Assembly: GCA_900551655.1 (NCBI GenBank)
Contig: URWM01000002.1
Location: 1-25,200, forward strand
Direction: 5' to 3'
Origin: an uncultured Collinsella sp.
GTDB lineage: Bacteria; Actinomycetota; Coriobacteriia; Coriobacteriales; Coriobacteriaceae
Length of the DNA stretch: 25,200 nt
Part shown: in pieces, positions 14,427-22,220 of the stretch
How the letters are laid out: every line of letters begins with the position of its first letter
How positions within the stretch are numbered: the stretch's first letter is position 1
Made by a program: the position numbers and the translations under genes
Notes under the pieces: model-generated
The model's database searches: none
Told to the model about the DNA's origin: nothing
What the model saw: the letters and a program-made list of their open reading frames with translations, nothing else

Positions 14427-15110
14427 ATGGAGCTTTGGCACGGGTCGGAGGCTGTTGTCGAGCATCCGTCGTTGGATAAATGCAGACAATTCAATGACTA
14501 TGGGTGTGGGTTTTATTGCACGCCACATGAGGAAATGGCAATGGAGTGGGCATGTCGGACCGAGTCCGATGGTATCGCGAATCGATATGAGCTCGATATG
14601 GATGGTCTCGCGGTCTTGGATTTGGAGTCCGGGGAGTTTTCAATTCTCAATTGGCTTGCAATTCTGGCGAACAACAGAGAGTTCAATGTTTCGACGCCAG
14701 TAGCACGCGAGGGGCTTCGCTATCTACTTGATAACTGTTTAATTGATACATCTCCTTATGACGTTATTCGAGGCTATCGTGCAGACGATTCCTATTTCTC
14801 GTTTGCAAGACAGTTTGTCAACGGCATGATTTCGCTCAGGCAATTGCAGCGCATTATGTTTTTGGGGGATTTGGGCATTCAATATGCGCTTATGAGTGAG
14901 CGTGCGTTCTCAGCAATCAGATTCTGCGAATGGAAGCAGACGTTGGGATCTGAGTATTATCCCAAGCGCTTTAAGCGAGAGCAGAACGCGCGGCGCAAGT
15001 ACTTGGAAACTGTGAATGGATTCGACTCTGAGGGTGTCTACATTAGGGATTTAATGGCAGGGAGGGTTGATTTAAATGATCCAAGAGTTAACGGATTGTG
15101 GGCCGAGTAG
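14427..15110 (+). CDS. DUF3990-like protein, possible ADP-ribosyltransferase-fold toxin
   Basis: This 227-residue protein starts LWHGSEAVVEHPSLDKC and continues FNDYGCGFYCTPHEEMAMEWA. That arrangement (x-HGS, a D-x-G-x-GFY-x-T element, then xxxA-xxWA) is what I recognise from DUF3990, a family placed near ADP-ribosyltransferase folds. The rest is helical and lacks motifs I can name. GGAGG (14417-14421) precedes the ATG by 5 nt. Its 3' end overlaps the next gene by 35 bp, so the two are co-translated. The DNA is visibly AT-richer than the surrounding genes, suggesting acquisition. The overlap with an HTH gene and the operator palindromes fit a toxin-antitoxin module, but toxicity is inferred only. 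Confidence 0.65.
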   Translation: MELWHGSEAVVEHPSLDKCRQFNDYGCGFYCTPHEEMAMEWACRTESDGIANRYELDMDGLAVLDLESGEFSILNWLAILANNREFNVSTPVAREGLRYLLDNCLIDTSPYDVIRGYRADDSYFSFARQFVNGMISLRQLQRIMFLGDLGIQYALMSERAFSAIRFCEWKQTLGSEYYPKRFKREQNARRKYLETVNGFDSEGVYIRDLMAGRVDLNDPRVNGLWAE

Positions 15111-15774
15111 AACATACCCCGTCTACTATATCGAGGATGCAATGAACAATCTCGGCGACTGCTTTGACTATGCCGTTAACGATTATGGAGCAGAAGGATC
15201 GGAAGTTGCTGAACTCTTTTGCCTGAGCGGCGTAGCTCGCGAGTTCGAACGCGGCAACGCATGGGTAGTGTCGGGAAAATCGGGCGTTGAGCTGTTCGCG
15301 CTTATCGCCGAAAGGTCGGGCTATCAAAACGGGCCTATACCGGACTGTACCTATCGATTTGAGAAGACGCCGGAATATTGGGCGGGCTGGATGCTGGCAT
15401 ACCTGCAGTGGCGCCTAGGAGAGTCTTTCGAAGATCTGCTGCATGTCGTTCCGTTTGACGCGCTGCGCAACCTGTACTACCCCTGGCATGAAGCCTCAGA
15501 GGAACGTGTGGCGAGTCTTGTTTGCGATATGGCGAAGAAAACACCTCGTCAAACCAAGCTAGCACTAGCAAGAAAGAGGCTTAAGAAAACCCAACAAGAC
15601 TTGGCATACGAATCGGGCGTATCACTCCGCTCAATCCAAATGTACGAACAGCGCCAACGAAACATCAACGAGGCCTCGGTAACAACCGTAAGAGCTATAG
15701 CAAAAGCCCTCCACTGCAACATCGAAGACCTCCTAGAACCAGTCTTCGAATACAAAGAAACCAGCGCAGCGTAA
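15076..15774 (+). CDS. Two-domain antitoxin-like protein with C-terminal XRE/Cro HTH
   Basis: This 232-residue protein has two parts. Residues about 15-140 form an unnamed domain (YYIEDAMNNLGDCFDYAVND..., then FERGNAWVVSGKSGVEL...), which I do not recognise firmly; some DUF3990 partners carry a DUF3791-type domain, and this could be a relative. Residues about 155-222 form a classical XRE HTH (LALARKRLKKTQQDLAYESG, then VSLRSIQMYEQRQRNI and LLEPVF). GGGAGG lies about 10 nt upstream of the ATG at 15076, which is inside the previous gene. The C-terminal coding part uses many A-rich and CTA/AGA codons unlike the neighbours. It probably neutralises the preceding protein and represses the operon at 14362-14408. 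Confidence 0.72.
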   Translation: MIQELTDCGPSRTYPVYYIEDAMNNLGDCFDYAVNDYGAEGSEVAELFCLSGVAREFERGNAWVVSGKSGVELFALIAERSGYQNGPIPDCTYRFEKTPEYWAGWMLAYLQWRLGESFEDLLHVVPFDALRNLYYPWHEASEERVASLVCDMAKKTPRQTKLALARKRLKKTQQDLAYESGVSLRSIQMYEQRQRNINEASVTTVRAIAKALHCNIEDLLEPVFEYKETSAA

Positions 15775-15911
15775 ACCAATATATTGCCAAGGTTTGTATC
15801 TAGTAAGCGCTCCTTACCAGCAAGAGTCCCTACCAATAGATAGCGGCTTAAAGGGCCGAAATCGTATGAATGGCGTTGCGACTTCCAAATGGGTGACTGC
15901 TGCTTGAAAAG

Positions 15912-15942
15912 CTATAGAAATAGGGGCCGATTTAACGGCCCC
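15912..15942 (-). terminator. Terminator of the secreted-protein/small-peptide operon
   Basis: On the minus strand GGGGCCG pairs with CGGCCCC around a six-base loop, followed by TATTTCTAT. It lies 35 bp beyond the stop of the small membrane peptide. Confidence 0.7.
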
Positions 15943-15976
15943 AAGCATCGCATAAATGGCATATACGTTTTATCAA

Positions 15977-16081
15977 CTATTTCTTGTTTTTAACCCATTT
16001 GCAGATACGCCAAATAAGCACTCCGACGAGAATCCAAACGAGAGCGATCATAATGTCTGAGCGTGCAGGAATTGGGATCAT
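15977..16081 (-). CDS. 34-residue single-pass membrane peptide
   Basis: The short frame encodes a peptide beginning MIPIPARSDIMIA, with a hydrophobic span at about residues 10-26 (IMIALVWILVGVLIWRI) and a basic tail CKWVKNKK. This is the layout of a small bacterial membrane protein with its N-terminus outside. GAGGAA lies a few bases upstream of the ATG at 16081, and the frame begins 24 bp after the secreted-protein gene and ends before a terminator, so the two are probably one operon. No homologue is recognised. Possible roles are an anchor, partner or immunity-like peptide for the secreted protein, but nothing in the sequence decides this. Confidence 0.6.
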   Translation of the reverse strand: MIPIPARSDIMIALVWILVGVLIWRICKWVKNKK

Positions 16082-16105
16082 TGAACTTCCTCAATTGATG
16101 TGAGT

Positions 16106-16621
16106 CTAGTTTGCATAGGTGTGGAGCGTGCTGCCTTCCATGGTCGCTTGCAACACGGCGATACCGGACGTCATCCCCATCGATTCATAGTTGAGTCGAT
16201 ATGTCGCCTGTTTCGAGTTCCATATAAAGGACTCGTTAGTTACCGTACAGCCGATAGTCGTATAGTTTTGTCCCCAAGCGCTGGTAATGAGCGAGTTCGC
16301 TATCTTGATCTTGAATTCGCGATAAATAAAAGGACTGTTGTAATAGATAGTCCAAGTTCCAGATGCGTTGTTGTAGTAACTGTCCCATATCAGGCTGGGT
16401 TCATTGGTTTTTTTAATTCCTATTACTGCAACGGTCCCATCCTTAAGCTTGATTTGATGAGACTGCTCGGGACCTTTCGTTAAATCAAAATCTTGGGTTG
16501 CGCCAGAAATTGCGACAGCATCGCTTTCTGCAGCATAAGCAGTCGAAGGGCTAAACGAGAAACATATCGGTAATATCAAAAGTATCGAGAGGAAAAACGA
16601 AGCTTTGAGTGTGCGTAACAC
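16106..16621 (-). CDS. Secreted protein of unknown function
   Basis: This 171-residue protein has a clear Sec signal peptide: MLRTLKASFFLSILLILPIC, then FSFSPSTAYA, with probable cleavage after AYA near residue 30. The mature part is rich in Ser, Thr, Tyr and beta-strand-like segments (SGTWTIYYNSPFIYREFKIK, TYRLNYESMG), resembling small secreted beta-sandwich families such as DUF5626; that assignment is tentative. The GTG at 16621 is preferred over the ATG at 16636 because GGAGGT lies 7 nt before the GTG, inside the longer frame. Base composition is lower in G+C than neighbouring genes. It is probably co-transcribed with the 34-residue membrane peptide. Confidence 0.75.
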   Translation of the reverse strand: MLRTLKASFFLSILLILPICFSFSPSTAYAAESDAVAISGATQDFDLTKGPEQSHQIKLKDGTVAVIGIKKTNEPSLIWDSYYNNASGTWTIYYNSPFIYREFKIKIANSLITSAWGQNYTTIGCTVTNESFIWNSKQATYRLNYESMGMTSGIAVLQATMEGSTLHTYAN

Positions 16622-16732
16622 TTTGACCACCTCCATACTGCGATGCCTAGTTAAATAGTAGCATAGATTAACAGTTTATTATGTAACCTAAAAAGCCCCT
16701 ATCTGCCCGGCGCCCCTTCAAAGCGTGGGTCC

Positions 16733-16917
16733 CTGTAGACATCCTCAGCAAGGTAGGCGCAGGGACGGTCGGGATGTTCCCTCAAAATCATTCCGCAGCG
16801 CGAAGGCCCCTTGTCCGTCGCTCCGTAGGAGCAGGACAAGGGGCCTTCATGCGCGAGGACGATTTTGAGGGAACATCCCGACCGTCCCGGACAGGTATAT
16901 GAGGAGGATGTCTACAG
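16733..16917 (-). repeat. Long nested hairpin, element 3 (3' end of thrB)
   Basis: The outer arms CTGTAGACATCCTC (16733-16746 and 16904-16917) are perfect and include the thrB stop codon. A second pair of perfect 27-bp arms follows at 16762-16788 and 16862-16888. On the minus strand the core shows CGTCCTC (16855-16861), helix GCGC/GCGC (16851-16854 with 16798-16801), an AT bulge (16849-16850) and TGCGG (16793-16797), then a long inner stem with CCTTGTCC. It lies in sense orientation at the 3' end of thrB, like the other two elements at their genes. Confidence 0.82.
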
Positions 16918-17793
16918 GTACTCGATTTGAGCGCCCTCGGTGTCGCACGTGAGGATATGCGTGTCACACTTGGGGAACTGCTCGCGCAGCTTGACCTGCA
17001 GGAACTTTGCCACGATGGTGTCGTCAGTCACGGCCATGAGAGTCGAGCCCGAGCCGCTGATCCAGATGGTCTTGGCGCCGCCGTTAAGGCAGGTGTCGCG
17101 CACGGCGTTGTAGTCGGGGATGAGGCGGCGGCGATAGGGCTCCTGGATGCGGTCGTCATTGGCGGCGGCAATCAGGTCGAGGTCACCAGTCTCCAAGCCG
17201 CGCGTCATGCCGGCGATGCGGCCCATCTGCCACACGGCGGTGGAGAGTGGAATCTCCTGCGGCACAACCTTGCGCGCCTCGCTCGTATGCACCTCGTAGG
17301 GCGGAATCACGGTAATAAAACGCAGGCGATCGCTCACCTCGTAGCGCAGGCACTGGGGGAGCGAATCGGTCGGCGTAAAGGAGCAGACGGCGCCGCCCAG
17401 GATAGCGGGGGCGACGTTATCGGGATGGCCCTCAACCTCGGTGGCGATGCGGACGAGCTCGGCGCGGTCGACGGTATGGCCCGTCAACGCGGCGGCAGCC
17501 ATGATGCCGGCGACGACGCAGGTGGAGCTGGAACCCAGGCCGCGGGCGACGGGCACGTCGGTCTGAATGTCGATGGCAACGGGAAAAGCCGGCTCGCCCC
17601 ATGCGGCCAGCGCATCGACAAAGCTGACGTAAACCAGGTTGTTCTCGTTTTGGAACTCTTCGGGGCAGCCCGTGATGGTGAGCTTGTCGGCGCGCTCAAA
17701 GGTAAAGTGCGAGTAGAGGCTGACGGCCATGCCGAGGGTGTCGTAGCCGATGCCTAGGTTGGCGCTGGTTGCTGGGACGGTGATTTTGATCAT
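16912..17793 (-). CDS. thrB: Homoserine kinase
   Basis: This 293-residue GHMP kinase phosphorylates homoserine for threonine synthesis. It starts IKITVPATSANLGIGYDTLG, has the ATP-binding loop PVARGLGSSSTCVVAG (GLGSSST at 85-91), the EVEGHPDNVAPAILGG segment and the C-terminal motif ISGSGSTLMAVT. The ATG at 17793 is chosen for the strong AAGGAGG just upstream; a frame extension to 17865 passes through a hairpin and adds unrelated residues. It lies downstream of thrC on the same strand, but a terminator and a long nested hairpin intervene, so it may have its own promoter or depend on read-through. Its stop codon is inside the arm of the 3' hairpin element. Confidence 0.96.
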   Translation of the reverse strand: MIKITVPATSANLGIGYDTLGMAVSLYSHFTFERADKLTITGCPEEFQNENNLVYVSFVDALAAWGEPAFPVAIDIQTDVPVARGLGSSSTCVVAGIMAAAALTGHTVDRAELVRIATEVEGHPDNVAPAILGGAVCSFTPTDSLPQCLRYEVSDRLRFITVIPPYEVHTSEARKVVPQEIPLSTAVWQMGRIAGMTRGLETGDLDLIAAANDDRIQEPYRRRLIPDYNAVRDTCLNGGAKTIWISGSGSTLMAVTDDTIVAKFLQVKLREQFPKCDTHILTCDTEGAQIEYL

Positions 17794-17807
17794 GTGGGTC
17801 CTCCTTG

Positions 17808-17919
17808 GCGGGTCTGACCGTTTAGTTCGCTGCTCGGGCAGTCCTGGCTCGCTCGGAAAGCACATTAAGTGCTTTCCGGCTCGTGCGGAACTCGCGACGA
17901 ACTAAACGGCCAGACCCGC
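17808..17919 (-). repeat. Long nested hairpin in the thrC-thrB gap
   Basis: Arms of 22 bp at 17808-17829 and 17898-17919 match at 21 positions (GCGGGTCTG..CGTTTAGTTCG). They enclose an inner perfect 10-bp stem CGGAAAGCAC/GTGCTTTCCG (17854-17863 and 17869-17878). It lies 14 bp upstream of the thrB start. It lacks the CGTCCTC/TGCGG module of the other elements, so it belongs to a different class. Confidence 0.75.
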
Positions 17920-17948
17920 TCGCATGCTCGTCATCATCCCGAAAGCTA

Positions 17949-17982
17949 AATAAAAAGAAGGTGCGCCGGCTTGCGCCGGCGC
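17949..17982 (-). terminator. Intrinsic terminator of thrC
   Basis: On the minus strand GCGCCGGC (17975-17982) pairs with GCCGGCGC (17963-17970) around a 4-nt loop, and TTCTTTTTATTT follows shortly after. It is a textbook intrinsic terminator 12 bp past the thrC stop. Confidence 0.85.
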
Positions 17983-17994
17983 TTAATAAGGGGT

Positions 17995-19512
17995 TTAGTT
18001 GGTTGCCATCTTTTTTGCAGCCTGCTCTACGTAGCTGGCCATCTCATCGACGTCGCAGACGTCTTCGAAACGGACGGGTTTGGATTCGAGTTCGGCGAGC
18101 TGGGCTGGGGCGACCGTGTTGGTTGCCTGCTCGAGCACGCGCATGGCCTCAAAGTCGTCCTTGGGAACGTCGAGGCCCAGGGCGTCGCAGCAGGCGCGCG
18201 GGAACTTGTAGGGGCTGGCGGTCGAAAGCAGCACGCGGGCCTTGGCGCCCTCGGCGGGGGCGACCTTTTCAAAGACGTGATAGCCGCAAGCGGTGTGCGG
18301 GTCGATCACATAGCCGTTTGCATCCCAGCAGTTCTTGATAGCAGCGCGGACCTCGTCCTCGCTGGCCCAGCCGCAGCCAAACACACTCTGGATCTTGGCC
18401 AGCAGCTCGGCGGGCACCTCATAGCGACCAGTCTGTGCCAGCTGCTCCATAAGGCCGGCAACGAGTTCGCAGTCGCCATCGGACAGGAAGTACAGCATGC
18501 GCTCCAGGTTAGAGCTGATGAGGATGTCCATCGACGGCGAGATGGTCGTGAAGAACGGGCGGTTGCGGTCGTAGACGCCGGTGGTCAGGAAGTCAGCGAG
18601 CACGTTGTTCTTGTCGCTCGCGACGATGAGCTTGGCGACGGGCAGACCCATGCGCTTGGCATAGTAACCGGCCAGGATATCGCCAAAGTTGCCGGTCGGT
18701 ACGCAGAACTCCACGGCGTCGCCGGCCTCGATGGCGCCGGCGCGCAACAGCTGCGCATAGGCGGCAAAGTAGTAGACGACCTGCGGCACCAGGCGACCGA
18801 CGTTGATCGAGTTGGCGCTTGAAAGCACCGTGCCGGCGGACTCAAGACGCTCGGCAAGCTCCTTATCGGCAAAGATGCGCTTGACGGCGCTCTGGGCATC
18901 ATCGAAGTTGCCGCGGATGCCGCAGACGGCGACGTTGTCGCCCTCTTGCGTGGACATCTGCAGGTTCTGGACGCGGCTGACTTTGCCTTCGGGATAAAAG
19001 ACGGTAATACCCGTGCCCGGAGCGTTGGCAAAACCGGCGAGTGCGGCCTTGCCGGTGTCGCCCGACGTGGCGGTGACGATCATGATGCGCTCGGCGCCGC
19101 CGTCCTTGGCGGAAGTGCGGGCCATCAGGCGGGGGAGCATCTGCAGGGCGACGTCCTTAAAGGCACTCGTGGGGCCGCCAAAGAGCTCCATCACATAGGT
19201 CTGAGGGGCGTCAGCGCCCGGCGCAGCGTCGAGTTTAACGAGCGGCGTAACCTCTTCACTCGCGAACGTGCCGCGGTATGCCTCGTCGACACACGCCGAA
19301 ATTTCTTCGGCCGTGTAATCATTCAGTAACATTCCCAACACATCTTGAGCGATTTCAAAGTACGATTTATCTGCAAGCGAGCTGATATCGACCTGCTGGG
19401 TGCCGAGCTCGTCCGAGACAAACAAACCCCCGTCGGGAGCGATGCCGGTACGGATTGCCACCTTACTTGAGCACGATAAAGTGCGTCCTCGTGTACTATG
19501 ATAAGTTCCCAT
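17995..19512 (-). CDS. thrC: Threonine synthase
   Basis: This 505-residue PLP enzyme converts O-phosphohomoserine to threonine. It starts YHSTRGRTLSCSSKVAIRTG with the typical GIAPDGGLFV. The PLP-binding Lys119 lies in LFGGPTSAFKDVALQ, followed by TATSGDTGKAALAGF (the phosphate-binding and active-site loop) and later CVPTGNFGDILAGYYAKRMG. Length fits the longer class of threonine synthases. The ATG at 19512 is chosen because AGGAG lies about 9 nt upstream; an upstream in-frame start at 19557 has none. It is divergent from lysC, with a 104-bp gap, and it ends at a strong terminator. Confidence 0.97.
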   Translation of the reverse strand: MGTYHSTRGRTLSCSSKVAIRTGIAPDGGLFVSDELGTQQVDISSLADKSYFEIAQDVLGMLLNDYTAEEISACVDEAYRGTFASEEVTPLVKLDAAPGADAPQTYVMELFGGPTSAFKDVALQMLPRLMARTSAKDGGAERIMIVTATSGDTGKAALAGFANAPGTGITVFYPEGKVSRVQNLQMSTQEGDNVAVCGIRGNFDDAQSAVKRIFADKELAERLESAGTVLSSANSINVGRLVPQVVYYFAAYAQLLRAGAIEAGDAVEFCVPTGNFGDILAGYYAKRMGLPVAKLIVASDKNNVLADFLTTGVYDRNRPFFTTISPSMDILISSNLERMLYFLSDGDCELVAGLMEQLAQTGRYEVPAELLAKIQSVFGCGWASEDEVRAAIKNCWDANGYVIDPHTACGYHVFEKVAPAEGAKARVLLSTASPYKFPRACCDALGLDVPKDDFEAMRVLEQATNTVAPAQLAELESKPVRFEDVCDVDEMASYVEQAAKKMATN

Positions 19513-19616
19513 ATAACACTGCTCCTCGGATGCCTTGGTCCCAATCGGTGAAACCATGGTATCAGAGCGTGCAAAATAGGTTCGCAGAGGCTTTTTAGAA
19601 AGGTAACCTCCAGCCC

Positions 19617-21005
19617 ATGATTAAGATTGCCAAGTTTGGCGGCTCGTCGGTCGCCGACGCCGAACACTTCAAGAAGATCAAGGCCATCGTCGATGCCGAT
19701 CCGGCTCGCCGTTTTGTGGTGGTTTCCGCCTGCGGTCGCCGCTTTAAGGGCGATACCAAGGTGACCGACCTGCTCTACTTGGTTAACGCACACGTTAAGT
19801 ACCACGTGTCGTGCGAGGAGCTGCTCGAGGACATTGGCCAGCGCTATTTTGATATCGCTGACGAGCTGGAGCTCACCTATCCCATCCGCGAGGAGTTTGC
19901 GGCCTTTGCCGAGCGCGCCCGCTCGGGCGGCTACTCCACCGAGGAGCTTGTGAGCCGCGGCGAGTACTTCACCGCTCGCCTGATGTCCGAGTACCTGGGC
20001 CTGCCGTTCCTGGACGCCGCGACGGTTGTGGCGTTCCATCACGACGGTACGCTCAGCATGAACCGCACCTCCGAGCTGGTGCAGGAGTACGGCCAGCAGG
20101 GCGGCTTTGTTATGCCCGGTTTCTATGGCGCGACGCGTGAGGGCCAGATCAAGCTGCTTGATCGTGGCGGCGGCGATATCTCGGGCTCGATCCTGGCCAA
20201 GTGCCTGGGCGCCGACCTGTACGAGAACTGGACCGACGTTTCGGGTTTCTATTCTGCCGATCCGCGTATTGTTCCCGAGGCTCAGCCCATTGCGCGCGTT
20301 ACCTACGAGGAGCTGCGCGAGCTTTCGTACATGGGCGCAAGCGTCCTGCACGAGGAGGCCGTGTTCCCCGTGCGCGAGGCGGGTATTCCGCTGGTCATCA
20401 AGAACACCAACGCGCCGCAGGACCCCGGCACCATCATTAGCGAGACGGCTGACGAGGGCGAGGCAGAGCCCATCATTACCGGCGTGACCGGCAAGCGCGG
20501 TTTTGTCGCCATCAACGTCGCCCGTGATCGCACCAAGCCCCGCGTCGGCTTTATGCGCCGTGCGCTTTCGGTCTTCGAGCGCTATGACGTTTCCGTTGAG
20601 CACATGCCCACCGGTGTCGACCGCTTTGGCGCCGTGGTGCAGGAGCAGGACGTTCACGATTCGCTGTACTCGCTTGTGAGCGACATTCAGCAGGAGGTCG
20701 AGCCGCTCGAGATCGAGGTCGTCGAGGGCCTGGCGCTTATCGCTACCGTCGGCCGCAACCTGCGTGGTCGTGCCGGCATCTCGGGCCATCTGTTTGGCAT
20801 GCTTGGCCAGGCTGGCGTGAGCGTGCGTATGATTTCGCAGAGCTGCGACGAGATCAACATCATTATCGGTGTCGAGGAGAAGGACTTCGACCTGGCGATT
20901 CAGACCATTTACCGTGCCTTCTCCGATGAGAACGGCATTGTGAAGGTCTCCGATCTGGAGGCTCCCGCGCCGGTTGATCCCGCCCTGGCCGCGCTCCACA
21001 AGTAG
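19617..21005 (+). CDS. lysC: Aspartate kinase
   Basis: This 462-residue monofunctional aspartokinase performs the first step to lysine, threonine and methionine. The kinase domain starts IKIAKFGGSSVADAEHFKKI and contains SRGEYFTARLMSEYLG, DRGGGDISGSILAKCLGADL and NWTDVSGFYSADPRIV. Two ACT-type regulatory regions follow from about residue 298 (GVTGKRGFVAINVARDR; later IATVGRNLRGRAGISGHLFG and VRMISQSCDEINIIIG), so feedback inhibition by an amino acid is likely. The ATG at 19617 is the family start, although the AAAGG site is 13 nt away. No T-box or riboswitch is seen in the 104-bp gap to thrC. Confidence 0.96.
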   Translation: MIKIAKFGGSSVADAEHFKKIKAIVDADPARRFVVVSACGRRFKGDTKVTDLLYLVNAHVKYHVSCEELLEDIGQRYFDIADELELTYPIREEFAAFAERARSGGYSTEELVSRGEYFTARLMSEYLGLPFLDAATVVAFHHDGTLSMNRTSELVQEYGQQGGFVMPGFYGATREGQIKLLDRGGGDISGSILAKCLGADLYENWTDVSGFYSADPRIVPEAQPIARVTYEELRELSYMGASVLHEEAVFPVREAGIPLVIKNTNAPQDPGTIISETADEGEAEPIITGVTGKRGFVAINVARDRTKPRVGFMRRALSVFERYDVSVEHMPTGVDRFGAVVQEQDVHDSLYSLVSDIQQEVEPLEIEVVEGLALIATVGRNLRGRAGISGHLFGMLGQAGVSVRMISQSCDEINIIIGVEEKDFDLAIQTIYRAFSDENGIVKVSDLEAPAPVDPALAALHK

Positions 21006-21016
21006 CTGACATCCCG

Positions 21017-21048
21017 GTGGATTTTTGGGACATGTCTCATAAATCTAC
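21017..21048. repeat. GGGACATG-core palindromic element, copy C
   Basis: A 32-bp element begins GTGGATTTTTGGGACATGTC and ends AAATCTAC, so its ends can pair (G(T/G)GATTT with AAATCTAC). It shares the 12-base run TTTTGGGACATG with copy A at 1907-1918. It lies just after the lysC stop. Confidence 0.5.
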
Positions 21049-21078
21049 GGCGGGGCGTTTCGTTTCGGTTTCGTTTCG

Positions 21079-21110
21079 ACGGGGCGGGTTTCGTGCCCGC
21101 CCCGTTCTTG
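21079..21110 (+). terminator. Hairpin terminator between lysC and asd
   Basis: ACGGGGCGGG (21079-21088) pairs perfectly with CCCGCCCCGT (21096-21105) around a TTTCGTG loop, followed by TCTTG. The T-run is short. It probably attenuates transcription between lysC and asd. Confidence 0.75.
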
Positions 21111-21179
21111 TATACACTGGCAACAATAATCGGCCTGCTCGGCGTGCGGGCAAAAGCCACAACCTTTAAAGGGGGAAGC

Positions 21180-22205
21180 ATGAAACAGTACACGGTTGCT
21201 ATTTTGGGCGCGACGGGAGCCGTGGGCACCCAGATGCTCGAGTGCCTCAATGAGCAGGAGTTCCCGGTTGGCAAGCTCAAGCTGCTGGCGAGCGCGCGTT
21301 CTGCGGGCAAGACCGTTGAGTTCCGCGGCGAGCAGATCGTGATCGAAGAGGCTTGCCCCGAGGCCTTTGGGGGCTGTGACATTGTGCTTGGAGCCGCCGG
21401 CGACGATATCGCGAAGGAACTGCTGCCCGAGGCCGTCAAGCGCGGCGCCGTCGTCGTCGACAACAGCCACGCCTTCCGCATGGACCCCGAGGTGCCGCTG
21501 GTCGTGCCCGAGATCAATGCCGACGACATCAAGTGGCATCACGGCCTTATCGCCAATCCCAACTGCGCGACCATCATCGGCCTGGTTCCCACGTGGCCGC
21601 TGCATCAGCTCGCCGGCGTGAAGCGCATGATCGTCTCGACGTATCAGGCGGCTTCGGGTGCCGGCGCTCCCGGTATGGCCGAGCTCGAGGCTCAGCTTGC
21701 CGCCCTGGGTCGTGGCGAGGAGATTCCCGAGCCGCGTGCATTTGCCGCCCAGCTGGCGAGCAACCTGATTCCGCAGATCGGCGGCGTCAAGGAGGAAGGC
21801 TTTACCTCCGAGGAGATGAAGCTGCAAAACGAGGGCCGCAAGATCATGCACCTGCCCGAGCTGCGTGTGAACTGCACCTGCGTGCGCGTGCCCGTGCTGC
21901 GCTCGCACTCCGAGAGCATTACGCTCGAGTTCGAGCGTGACATTACGGTTGAGGAGGCCCGTGCCGCGCTGGCTGCCGCTCCGGGCGTGAAGCTGGTTGA
22001 CGACATGAGCGCCGAGGATGCGCACGACCGCTTCCCCATGCCGATGGACACCTCCGACCAGGATTTGATTTGGGTCGGTCGCGTGCGTCGCGACATCTCG
22101 AACCCCGAGGCCGCGCGCGGCATCACCTTCTGGTGCTGCGGCGACCAAATCCGTAAGGGCGCGGCAACCAACGCCGTCCAGATCGCTAAGCTGCTCTGCG
22201 AGTAG
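21180..22205 (+). CDS. asd: Aspartate-semialdehyde dehydrogenase
   Basis: This 341-residue enzyme reduces aspartyl phosphate made by LysC. The NADPH-binding loop is at 9-16 (LGATGAVG). The catalytic Cys129 is in ANPNCATIIGL, and the STYQAASGAGAPGM and VPVLRSHSESITLEF motifs follow. The C-terminal segment DLIWVGRVRRD is family-typical. The ATG at 21180 follows AAAGGGGGAAG closely; an upstream extension to 21093 runs through the lysC-side terminator and is rejected. It follows lysC on the same strand, and the two enzymes act consecutively. It ends 15 bp before nested hairpin element 2. Confidence 0.97.
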   Translation: MKQYTVAILGATGAVGTQMLECLNEQEFPVGKLKLLASARSAGKTVEFRGEQIVIEEACPEAFGGCDIVLGAAGDDIAKELLPEAVKRGAVVVDNSHAFRMDPEVPLVVPEINADDIKWHHGLIANPNCATIIGLVPTWPLHQLAGVKRMIVSTYQAASGAGAPGMAELEAQLAALGRGEEIPEPRAFAAQLASNLIPQIGGVKEEGFTSEEMKLQNEGRKIMHLPELRVNCTCVRVPVLRSHSESITLEFERDITVEEARAALAAAPGVKLVDDMSAEDAHDRFPMPMDTSDQDLIWVGRVRRDISNPEAARGITFWCCGDQIRKGAATNAVQIAKLLCE

Positions 22206-22220
22206 TGCGACCTGTCCGGC

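Noticed and set aside
15802..15817. GTAAG/CTTAC hairpin as terminator of the HTH gene
   Set aside because: The stem is only 5 bp and no T-tract follows; too weak to call.
17794..17865. Longer N-terminus for homoserine kinase
   Set aside because: The extension is encoded by the arm of the nested hairpin, resembles no kinase sequence, and the internal ATG has a much better ribosome site.
19513..19616. Riboswitch or T-box in the thrC-lysC divergent gap
   Set aside because: Only 104 bp is available, with no recognisable aptamer, specifier loop or terminator/antiterminator pair. ACCATGGT is a short chance palindrome.
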